From assembly GCA_030374765.1 (NCBI GenBank), contig JARGXX010000115.1:682001-746000 (forward strand): DNA of 64,000 nucleotides. Reading direction: 5' to 3'. How positions within the stretch are numbered: the stretch's first letter is position 1; each line of letters starts with the position of its first letter. A program made the translations under genes and the position numbers. Origin of the DNA: Agarophyton chilense. Lineage: Eukaryota > Rhodophyta > Florideophyceae > Gracilariales > Gracilariaceae. The notes beneath the pieces are model-generated. The model worked only from the letters and a program-made list of their open reading frames with translations. It was not told the origin of the DNA and did not search any database. Positions 54,734-64,000 of this stretch are shown in pieces.

Positions 54734-55530
54734 CACCGTTTGCAAACACCTTGTGCTTGAAGAGCTGTTTGACGGAGGGACGAATCTTCGGGTTTTTCTG
54801 CAAACAATCGGCAACAAAATCGTGGGAGATTTGCGAAAACTTGCTCGCAGCAGGTCCCGTGAAAGTGGGCGGTGGGTTTTGCAGAGTAAAAAAAGAAACC
54901 TTCATGGGCAGGTAGTTGTAGTATGGCGCACGTCCCTGGGCAAGCTCGATGGCGGTGATTCCCAGTGGCCACACGTCGGCTTTGTAATCATAGCCTGAAG
55001 CTTGCTCCATAATCTCTGAAGCCATCGAACTGCGAATACCTACAAAAGTCTGGCGTTGCTTTCTATCCCAGCCGCCCCAAACCATCCAGCCCAACACTAC
55101 GAAGTCCGAAATCCTTACATTATTTTGGCAGTAATGGAGAAGGTTGGCTGCCTTGACTTCGCGGTGCATCTGGCCGTTGCTATAGAAGTACTCAAGCGCT
55201 TTTAGCTCGCTGTGCAAAACGTATACGGCAAGTGACTCCTTGAGCCCATGGGTGTACCTGAGAGCCATGAGGGCGTGGACAGAGGCGCCTGTCAAAAGCG
55301 GCATGGCAATCCAGAGGTCGGCGGCCTCCACGAAGGCGGTGGAGAAGGGGACGACGTTGGGGTGACTTGAAAGACTCATGACCTGAATCTGGCGGATGAC
55401 ATCCTCGAGAGAAGACTGCAACCACTCGAGCTCAACGACCTTGATGGCGACCTCCTCGTTGATTTGGCCGTACCAGGCGCGGTAGATATGGGGGCAAATG
55501 CCCTAGCCGATCTGCTCGCGGAGCTCCTAT
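54734..55530 (-). pseudogene. STE20-family (OSR1/SPAK-type) protein kinase, broken and truncated
   Basis: The minus-strand frame starts in the N lobe. The Gly loop is interrupted (IG-stop-GICPHIYRAWYG; TAG at 55503-55505). Next are VAIKVVELE with the ATP-binding Lys, VMSLSSHPNVVPFSTAF and LKALEYFYSNGQMHREVKAA. The catalytic loop has HRE for HRD, so the base Asp is lost. DFG reads DFV, and the activation segment is FVGIRSSMASEIMEQ for FVGTPxWMAPEVMEQ. GYDYKADVWPLGITAIELAQ and RAPYYNYLPMKV are typical of the OSR1/SPAK/FRAY group. The C lobe ends at KQLFKHKVFANGV, where the LTR of element A begins. Premature stop, lost catalytic Asp and truncation make it a pseudogene. Confidence 0.85.
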
Positions 55531-56939
55531 CCGGAGGCGGTGGCAGGGAAGCGGCGGTGCGCATGGTGCGAGGCCATGGAAAGGGGCGAGGAAAGAGGGG
55601 AGAGGCGTGCCGCGGGCAGATTTGCCGTGGCGAGATGGGCGGCGGTGAACGCGGAAAGCGTGCAGAGGGTTGGGGAAGGCAGAAGGGGTGAAGGGGAAGA
55701 GCGCTGCGCTGCATGGAATGATAGCGCGCGAGAACGGCGCCATGTGTGCAAGCGACTGGTGATGGCGGCGTTTCGCGCCGTGCCGCCACAGCTCGTGGTG
55801 TTTGTGCGCAGCGGGCTGCCACGCGTCGCCGTTTTTTGGCCTTTTTGCGATCATTCTCGCGCTGCTCCGCACTGCGCCGTACTTCGCTTCGCTTCGCCCG
55901 CGCCAAGCGCAATCCGCCTGTGCAGTGCTAGGCGTGGTCTGCGGTCGCTTTTATTTATGCACCGCTTCCTACTTAGCATTTTGGCTGTTCACTGCTCTCA
56001 TGCCTCTACTGTTCTTTATCTAGATACCTCGTTGCACAATCCACATCGATTCCTGCGTCGCTCATCCTCTCAATTGCCTCCACCTGTGTGACCCCACCTG
56101 TTGGGTGAAGGGGTTCATAGGATGTTGCGGATGGCTTCTGACAAGAAAGCTATGTTCGTCGTCAGGGACAATTTTGCGCCAGCGGGAGGTGGGTAGATGC
56201 ATCTGGTCTTGCTCATGTCATTTCTCTCATCCGATCAAGACACACTTGTATGCTCGCGACCTTGTCATCGCCAGACATGTCGCTGCCTGCTGCCGAGGCA
56301 GCTGCATGTCGCTCGCGTTTCTGTTAAGTCGTATGGACGACGTGCAGCGAGCGAGGTCCTATTCTTTAGATCAAGGTCGAAGAACCCTCGCAGAAAGCAC
56401 AAGTGCAGTCGCGCTCGGTTGGTTTCGTTTGAAGACGTTGGTGTCACTTGAGTACATGTTAGCTGCAGGAGGATATAGGCTTGGAAGAACAAAGGCTGAC
56501 GCAGCTGAGGTTAGCATCATAGCACTCCTGGCGAAAACACCACGGCGTCAGCAACGATGCGGCCCTGCAGCCGAAGGCACCTTGAATTTCATGGACAGGG
56601 TTCATAGAATGTCATGGGCGTGTACGACGGTACCCCACGTGTGCATTCCGGGATGCTTCGCGTGGAGCACGGATCGGTTCAAGAGATTCTTCACGAGATA
56701 ACTGAGAGTTTCCTCCAAGAGTCCTTCGCAAACAACCAGAAGGGCCAAAGGAAAGTATTTTGGACACGAGGTGGGCCGTCGTTTCCAATTGCTTCAAGGA
56801 AGAACCCTGATTGTCCAACAATGTGTATATAGAGCCCTAGAATTCGGCTTCCACGGTCTCTCTTTTGTGATTGTTTTCAGGCAAAAGAGAGGGATGGCAA
56901 GAAATGTGCGGGTCAATCTCAGGCTTGTAATCAAAGAGT
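55531..56939. other. No gene confidently supported
   Basis: GC-rich upstream region of the kinase pseudogene, then mixed sequence. Plus-strand frames at 55540-56091 (183 codons) and 56105-56701 (198 codons) are Arg/Cys-rich and lack motifs. Part of 56700-56939 may be a further decayed portion of the SNF2 pseudogene, but it could not be aligned. Confidence 0.35.
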
Positions 56940-57385
56940 GTACGTCTTGGAATTACAGGTACCCCGGTACCGAATTCTATTATGGAACTTTAGTCTCTCA
57001 TGCACTTCTTGATGCCGAAACTCTTCGAAAGTCATTCATGGTTCAAAGATACGTTTTGGAAGCCGCTAGTAGAGCCTGTAGAAGCAGAAAAAGAATCAAA
57101 CCGAAAGCACTCGGAAACGGTTTCTACTCTGCATGGGATGCTGAGACCTTTCTTACTTCGTCGATTGAGAGCTGGTGTGGAGAAGGGGCTCCCGCATAAG
57201 ACTGAACATGTGATCTTCTGCCGGGTACACAAGAGACAGCGGCAACTGTGCGAAGATTTTATAGCACGTAATGATACATGCAATCTGGGGATATCTTCGG
57301 GATTATGAATACTCAGAGCACCTCCGAAAGGTTTGCAATCATCCAGATCTATTTGAAGGACTCCCAATTTTGTCCCCGCTTTCAA
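56940..57385 (+). pseudogene. SNF2-family (SWR1/INO80-type) ATPase fragment
   Basis: Frame 3 begins with the helicase motif III context ITGTPVPNSIMEL, where the following Trp is a TAG (56991-56993). It continues as SLMHFLMPKLFESHSWFKD, VSTLHGMLRPFLLRRLRAGV, EKGLPHKTEHVIFCRVHKRQ and EDFIARNDT. After a frameshift near 57285, frame 1 gives LRKVCNHPDLFEGLPI. LWSLMHFLMP, LRPFLLRRLK, EKxLPxKxEH and QLRKVCNHPDLFE are hallmarks of SWR1/SRCAP/INO80-type chromatin remodellers. Only about 150 of more than 1,000 codons remain, so this is a truncated fragment of a host gene or gene copy. Confidence 0.8.
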
Positions 57386-59399
57386 GAAGTGCTATCTTCT
57401 ATCCAGTCTCCACCAATTTTGCTCCAGCAATTAGCGAGGATGCCAGAGACAGCGTAACACTGCGGCTATTAGGAAAACCGGAACGTCTTCCCATCTCTAT
57501 GTTCTTGTTTAGAAATGGTTTCAATCGATCAAGAAGACGACGGAATGACTTACGAGATATTCGATAGAACTCCTTGAATGACTTTTCAATGAAGTATCCC
57601 GTGAAGGACTCAACTTAAGGTTCTTGCGGGCAATCACGGGGGTGTACACGATTTAGTTGAGGTTCTTTTGGGTTTTCTGGTGATTGCGCATATTTTGGTC
57701 ACAGTGCTCAAAATGTTGGCCCTTCTTCGGGAGTTGAAAAGAATTTTCTGCACAATGGGATACATATTTGCGAGAGTCGTTCGCACACAGTCGAAAGGCA
57801 CAAACCCAGCGCATAGTTGGGAAAACAAAGAGGTGCCGGTTGTTTTGATACTTCGTTACGAGTAGATTTGTTCGACAGATAAGTATAGCGGATCAATGTT
57901 GCCAGGTACCGTCGTACGTTGTTGCTGAACAGCCTGGGACGCGGCGTCAGGAGTATATACAAACTGTATTGAGGGCAGGAGGGCAGGTTTGTTTCAGATT
58001 TCCTGCACAACTTTTGAAATTGTTGAAAGGTTCAAGTCTGTGCATAGTAGCGGAGTTAAATTGCATGCGATAATGAACCGGCTCGAAAAGCCTAGCGTGA
58101 AAAATGTAAACTACTACGTTCACGGATGATCTTTTCCACGGTTGTTTAGACAGACCCTTAGGCATCCAATGCGGTATCTGAAACTTGTTGCTCACATTCC
58201 CACTTTTGGTTTTTGGTTGTATATCTTAGAAAATAGAGCAAACCAACCGGACACCACCTTCTTATACAAACAATATAAAATGGTAAAGCTTGTAGCACAG
58301 ATGCGGAAAACACGATATCCGCAGTAATTTGCTTGTGGAAGCCTTGGTTCTTCTGTGCCACTCTACATCCGCCGTGCTTTGAACTTTCTGAGCCAGAAGT
58401 CCTGATTGCTTTCTCTACGTCGTATCAACCGCTGTTTCGTGCATATTCCAAATCAGAGAAGGATCTTTAAAAAATAATGCATGCTCGACACCAATCTTTC
58501 CGACTAAATCAAAGAAGGTTCGAATGTGAGCGTAAAGTTCTTCTTTAAGCTTTGCCTTGTGTTTGAGATTAAAATTTCTTTAAAAGCAATTTGTGGTGGC
58601 GTTTTCTGAATGACCGTACTGCATTATCCGACAGAAGACTGTTCTTCTATACTCTGCGACCATTTCTTGCTATTTGTGCCATGACTTGATTCATCGTATC
58701 CTCGTCAACGGCAAAGCCCTTTCCAGCCTCCTACGACATTCTTGAGACCACCTTCTTTTATTCATCAGCTGTTAGTACAATGCTGCTACCAACTATTGAC
58801 TTTGATAGATAGTCGAGGTGACGTTGAATTTCCTCATTTCGTTCTGTATTACAGGGGTTTTGAAGTTGTACCTAAGACCCTTACTAGGCATGCGTGTTTG
58901 CTAATATCGCCGAACGAAAATATTCTTTGGTGTGTTGGAGCATTTAGATGGAAACATGCTTCATTTTGCGACGATTTTCCGCTAATTTGCGACTTCTATT
59001 GTGACGAGCGGCTTGGAGTTGCATTTAAAATCCATAAGAGATGTGCTTGACTCGTAACAAGTTCTGTGGTATTGGTTGAAGGGATTAGTGACACTTGCAA
59101 GATTCTAATAAAATAGTAAATAAAAGGATCAGAATGTTGTTTTTATTGTTTGTAGCCACGTTAAGTTCTAAATTGGCGCGTTTTGCTATTCAATCCCTTT
59201 TTCTCTTTGATACAAAGAGAATGAGACTAATAGATCTACAAACGGACGACCAGGCTGAACTACATATGTACTTAAAAAGTGCGGCTTTCACTCCAGACCT
59301 TTTTCTAAAATTGACTTTTTCGAAACGGTTGATATAGTTGTCAATGACGGTCGCTGCCGACCGAAGTAAATTGTCTAGGCTGACTACTTTCACTTTTTT
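57386..59399. other. Intergenic, no gene supported
   Basis: Only short frames were found, for example 58742-59050 (102 codons, plus) with no motif. The part from about 58400 may include badly decayed Tc1/mariner sequence continuing from 59400, but no motif confirms it. Confidence 0.35.
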
Positions 59400-59680
59400 T
59401 TTCTTCTCGTCTTTTTCCCTTGGTATTCTTTTCTTATTCCTAACATTCGCTCACATTTTGACGAAATACCGTCAGGAGTTAGAATTTTGATAATTTTCGT
59501 ATAGTTTTTTTGGCTGCGTTTTAGTTTTCGAGCAATATTCGCTGGAATCATTCCTTCTTATTCTAAACCAATGATTTGCTCGTGGCGTGATAGAGGGGGT
59601 CCACGAGCCATAATAGGTTTCTACATGTTAAAAAGGATATCTTTTTGAAACACTGTTTTGGACTTAAAGGTTTTATATGG
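59400..59680 (-). pseudogene. Tc1/mariner transposase N-terminal remnant
   Basis: On the minus strand: AGTGTTTCAAAAAGATATCC, then IMARGPPLSRHEQIIGLE, a stop, and GMIPANIARKLKRSQK. The element at 13981 has CACTGTTTCAAAAGTATGTCC in DNA and IMARDPPLTRSRQLQLE, GLGMVLANIVRK in protein. The match covers the upstream sequence and the first helix-turn-helix, so both copies come from one family. Confidence 0.65.
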
Positions 59681-60310
59681 CGAACATTGTGGTCTACAGT
59701 GCACGAAATACCGTTTAGACGCGGTTCTGGGCAAGGGATATAATTATGAAACGCAGTGTAAAAGTCTGCATCTACTGTTAGTATTTCGTGAAATCGACCG
59801 AATCGTCAGAACGCAGGCTCATAAGGAGTCCGTGTATTACCGCCAGCGCAAAAAAGCACGAATGCAGTGTTTTGGGATGTAGAGGTATGGAACGTGCATG
59901 CTAGAATGCCATACGTGTCCGAAATGCAACTGCAGAACTCAAATGCAACAGTAGAATTATGCATTACTAATTCATAACTAGAAATGCACTGGCATGGTGC
60001 AAGCCACGCCATGAAGCCTGCTCTGTTTAGACGATTTACAAACAAAGAGAGGTTCATTGCCTGTCAAATTTGAGTGGCTGTTCGATAAATGAATCTTGTA
60101 TCAGAACAGCTAAAAAAGGGCCGACCGCCTGATTTTGATAGAGAAAAAAGATCCGGGCAAGCACAAGCATCGACCGCAAATGAATTACAGCGTAGAACAA
60201 TAACAAGTGCTTCACGTTCACGCGCAGATAAACCCAACCTTAATAGCCAGGGACCCAGAAAGTCTTAAAATCTACCACCGAGAACTCTTTTTTTTCGGGA
60301 TATCCTCAGC
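59681..60310. other. Intergenic, no gene supported
   Basis: Short frames only. No LTR could be defined here for element F. Confidence 0.35.
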
Positions 60311-60610
60311 GTGACGTCGACCGACAGACGCGGAAACCAGGAGCAGTATGCTGAAGCAGAAACTTTGTGGCAGGCATTTCAAGATACTCTTGCAGACTCG
60401 AACAGCAACAAAGCAGACAAGAAGACCCAAGGAATTATGTTGCAATCACAACTTTACGGGCGAGCACGGATTCCATGCAAGGCTAGATCAGATAGTACGA
60501 TAAGATCAGCAACTGACGCAAGAGGCTATCGTGCAGGCTGTGTACAAAAGGAACTGTAACCAATTATTGGTTATTTCGTCTAATAACCAAATCTGGGTCA
60601 CCTAAAACCA
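60311..60610 (+). pseudogene. Retroelement gag fragment
   Basis: An 82-codon frame reads AEAETLWQAFQDTLADSNSN, IMLQSQLYGRARIPC and TIRSATDARG. After a one-base shift it gives AIVQAVYKRN. The order of LQxQLYGRA and IVxAVYKRD resembles the N-terminal gag segment of algal and oomycete retroelements. No other part of that element was seen next to it. Confidence 0.4.
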
Positions 60611-60781
60611 CACGTCAACTAGACAGCGAAAGCCGATACGACGAGCTACAAGAAGCTTCTCGAGGATCAGACCGGAGCCCTACACAGAAATCGGGCACTT
60701 TCCCATAAAGTCGCCACAGTGATCGCTACGCTATCTTTCTGCGTCCCCCTTTTTTTTAACCATCCTTCAACACACCTCAGG

Positions 60782-62579
60782 ATGTCTGCTGATCCTACCG
60801 ACAACGAGACCGCTCCACGCCCATCGAACAACGATACCGGCAGACCACAGGCCCCTGGTTCTCCAGAAGAACCACACAACCGCGCGTCAACAGCCATCTT
60901 GTCTTCGTCGCGCGAACCACCTCACCTTTCACCGTTTGAAGGTGAGGCTATTCGTCTCTTTCAGCGTCGATACGACACGTACGTGCACGCTGTCAAGGCT
61001 CGCGCGCAGTCATTCGTCCTGGATGAGACAAAGTGCCTTCGGTCGCGCTCAAGTATTTCGTGGAACCCGAGTACGTCTACTCCGCCATCGATCTGAACCT
61101 AATAGCCGCCTACAACTGTAACGCTCTTGACGATTCCACTTTAACGCATCATCTGGATACGAGATTCACCGAGTCCAAAGACAGCTTGTCCATCGCGTCC
61201 CTCGAAAGCCTCATCAAACGAGAACTTAAAATGAAAATGTCCGATTCCAACGCTGTGGTACACATGGAAAATCTCTTCATTGAATACCCTAGCATTCTAC
61301 GCCGACACGGCTTGGCTTGGCTACCAAAAAAGAACGCCAAACTGTCTTTCAAGCACATCCTCACCGCGATACGGCCAGAGGTCGTTCGCACACGCCTCGA
61401 GTCCGACATCAACCTCGCCTACCGCGAACTGAAGAACGACTTGATGGCCTTCATAAAGCATGCCGTCAAATTGGCCGAAGCTTCTCAAACTCTTGACGCC
61501 GGTTCCCGCTTCGAAATGAATGGCGCAAGGCCGCATGGACGTCACGAATTGAAGAACAAAAGCAAGGGGTCTTCGTCAACAGGAGACGGAGCTCGCAGGT
61601 TTCCAATCTGCCTTTTCGCTCCACACAAAAGCAAGGGCATCCGTCATCTTGTCAAAGACTGCCGCGCTTGTTCTGAGGACGAGAAGAAAGTCCTGCTCCA
61701 GCGGTGGGCCGTCGAAAGGGCCAAAGATGGACCAGCGGAGAACACGAGAGGAAATCACAACTGCCCGAAGGGCACCCCCGACGCCAACGACGGGAACCGC
61801 AAGGTTATCAGGCGCCTCCTCAACGTTAGTGACAAAGGCGACTATCAGTCTTCCTGCACCATTTCCTTGGTCGATCATAAAGCCCAACAGGACATTATTG
61901 GCCGCTTCGACGATGGAAGCGATGAAAGCATCATCTCAGGCAAGATTGCCAATCGATGCTCGGCGCGGGGATCGGAAGGATCTCCTGCATCGACACTGCC
62001 AAATTGGCTCTCGCTCTCAAAACGGGAACGGAAGCCCAGAGCTTCCGCTTCTCGCGCACATGGACGTGCCCGCGCATTGTCATACACCTTTCCGCCGGTG
62101 AACTGGCGTTGCGCAACATGACGTTCCTGGTCCCGGAGAACGAGCTCGCGACCCAGGGTCTCTTGCTCGTTCTACCAGTCTTGCGTCACCTCCGCGTGGA
62201 CACAAATTCATTACACGAGCAGAACATCTCGTCTCTCCATGAAACGAACTGCTCCGCAATCGAAAAGTGTATTAGTCACGCCACCGCTGGTAGCATCCGT
62301 CGCATCATGCATACGCGCGATGACGACGACCACGACGATGCGGAACTCGATCCGAAACGTCCGAGGGTCAACATCTTCGAGGCTCAGAATGAGGAGGACC
62401 CGTTTCCCGATCCGTCACTCATCGAACCTCGCGATGCCTCACAGTCAAACGATGTGTCATCCTCAGTCGCTGAACTTCTCAGGAACGCGACAATCAATGG
62501 ACTACCAGACAAGCACGCATCTGAACTTCGAGAGACGGTGCACAGCCATTTTGACATTTCGTACGACTTTCTCCACTGA
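60782..62579 (+). pseudogene. Gypsy element F gag and protease
   Basis: The likely start is MSADPTDNETAPRPSNNDTG (60782). A frameshift near 61035 leads to a gag-like region with LKYFVEPEYVYSAIDLNLIA, LIKRELKMKMSDSNAV, WLPKKNAKLSFKHILTAIRP and a degenerate Cys/His zinc site near FPICLFAPH and VKDC. The protease candidate is IGRFDDGSDESIISGKI, a DDGSDE-type retropepsin. Another frameshift near 61960 continues to IDTAKLALALKTG and a long acidic linker ending at TGA 62577. No 5' LTR was identified. The family is inferred from the RT that follows. Confidence 0.6.
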
Positions 62580-64000
62580 TCCCGCTGCGGACGTGCCGCC
62601 TCTCAAAATCAAATTGTCAGAGAACTCGAAACCAGTTCGCATACGCTTAGGCAACTACTCCGCCGAGCAGCGCGATTTTCTCAAACGACATGTTGACCAC
62701 CTAGATCATTGCGTCATGGTGTTTCTCAACCCCACCGCCTCTTGGGCCAGCGCACCGCTTCTGGTTCCCAAACCAGGTTCAGCGAAGTTTTCGCTTCACG
62801 GTCGACCTGCGACCTTTGAACAAGTTCACGGTACCCCACCACTACCCGATGCCGAACATCGAAGTAGAGCTGACCAAGACGTCTAACAGTCGCTTCTACG
62901 CCGTGTTCTATCTCTCCCACGGATACTGGCAACATCCTCTCGATGAGGACTCCCAGGACTGTCAGTCATTCGTCATGCCCGACGGCATCTACACGCCAAC
63001 GCGGGTGCTTCATGGCACGACAAACGTGGTCATGTATTTATAGTCCACGCTTTCTGCCATATTGCCTGACGCGTTGCATTCCAACACCCTTTTCTGGCTC
63101 GACGACATCATGGGTCACGCCGCCACTGTCCCGGAACTGCTCGCGAGTATGAGGAAGCTCTTTCAAGTCTTGCAGTCACGCAACTTGAGGATCCATCCGG
63201 ACAAGTGCACACTCTTCGCTACGGAAATACGCTGGTGCGGACGCCTCCTTTCCGCCGACGGCAATCGTTTCGACCCAAGACGCATCGATGCTCTCCTCAC
63301 TATGGCCGAAACGACAACCGCCACGCAGCTGCAACAGTTTGTATGCGCTTCAGAATGGGTCAAAACTGGCATTTCGGATATGGCACGCCTCGTGCAACCG
63401 CTTCAAGAATGTCTGGAAATAATCTAGAACTGCGCTAAAACTCGCAAGAAGCGCGCACTTGCCCGCGTCAACTACTTTCCACGGAGTGGGATGACGTGGA
63501 AAAAAAGGCCTTCTTTGCCTGTATGTCTTCATTCGAACACCATGTCAAATTGTCACATCGCGATGAAACAAAACGTCTTTGTATTTATACGGACGCATCC
63601 GATCGTTTTTGGTCTGGCGTCATGACTAAAGTCCCTCCCGCAGACTAACACTTCCCCCATGCAGATCAACGTACCGAACCGCTAGCGTTCTTCTCTGGGT
63701 GCTTCAACGCCAGGAAAGTCCGATGTTCAACTCTGGAAAAGGAAGCCTACGCTGCACTTGCTACCCTACAGAACATGCACTGGCTGGCCGCCATTCCTGC
63801 CGGATTCGACTTGTACAACGATCAAAACAACTTGATCTACCTATTCGACCCGCTGTCCATCATTCCGGACATGTCGCAAAACGACTTTGCGCAAAGCTCT
63901 TCGTTGGGCTGTCAGACTTACGGCCTACAACTTCACCTGTGTTCACAGCCGAGGCTGCCAACGTAAGGGCGGTCCTTCTCCGCCGCTGGGATCCGCCCAA
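62580..64000 (+). pseudogene. Gypsy element F reverse transcriptase and RNase H, running off the window
   Basis: The RT starts in frame 1 (RIRLGNYSAEQRDFLKRHV, ASAPLLVPKPGSAKF), shifts near 62800 and continues in frame 2: NKFTVPHHYPMPNIEVEL, FYAVFYLSHGYWQHPLDEDS, TPTRVLHGTTNVVMYL, a stop near 63041, then NTLFWLDDIMGHA with the catalytic Asp pair. It goes on to LRIHPDKCTLFATEIRWCGR. RNase H follows in other frames: LCIYTDASDRFWSGVM and STLEKEAYAALATL. The GYWQ..L.EDSQ and VLHGTTN motifs resemble oomycete-type Ty3/gypsy elements. Integrase and 3' LTR are beyond the window. Confidence 0.75.

Noticed and set aside
55540-56091. 183-codon plus-strand frame opposite and upstream of the kinase pseudogene
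   Set aside because: Arg/Ala/Cys-rich reading of GC-rich sequence without motif or partner frames.

Overview
This window looks like repeat-dominated nuclear DNA from a eukaryotic alga, most likely a florideophyte red alga such as Chondrus. That assignment is inference. It rests on intron-less genes, including a secreted animal-type haem peroxidase, set far apart in a sea of degraded LTR retrotransposons. No rRNA, tRNA or CRISPR array was recognised.

Layout. 1-12.9 kb: a Ty1/copia pol pseudogene cut by two insertions. One is a ~10 kb DNA transposon (404-10384) with 13-bp perfect inverted ends and a 2-bp target duplication; it carries a decayed CMC/Plavaka-like transposase and at least four other gene remnants. 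The other is a solo LTR (10444-11060). Removing both restores the copia reading frame. 13.9-15.1 kb: a decayed Tc1/mariner element. 17.6-24.5 kb: the only two intact host-type genes, a small secreted Cys-rich protein and a secreted haem peroxidase, with a fold-back MITE between them. 25-27 kb: remnants of Tc1/mariner and possibly pogo-type transposases. 27.3-33.8 kb: a complete but decayed Ty3/gypsy element on the minus strand (element E, 175-bp LTRs). 34.2-35.2 kb: a broken gene of unknown function. 35.2-54.7 kb: a chromodomain Ty3/gypsy element (A, 666-bp LTRs) whose 3' LTR was split by a related, younger element (B, 45374-54159, 863-bp LTRs, GATAT target duplication). 54.7-57.4 kb: two host pseudogenes, an OSR1/SPAK-type STE20 kinase and a SWR1/INO80-type SNF2 helicase. 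59.4-64 kb: another Tc1 remnant, a retroelement gag fragment and the 5' part of a further gypsy element (F) that runs off the window.

The most notable system is the pair A and B. Both carry, between pol and the 3' LTR and on the opposite strand, a homologous ~560-590 codon gene of unrecognised function, convergent with pol. B has lost the reverse transcriptase core, RNase H and integrase, yet keeps an uninterrupted 887-codon frame joining a protease-like domain to a C-terminal chromodomain. It also keeps an in-register -1 slippery heptamer followed by a stem-loop at the gag end. Its LTRs differ by only about 1-2% by eye. This suggests a recently mobile, non-autonomous element that still encodes structural, targeting and antisense-strand products.
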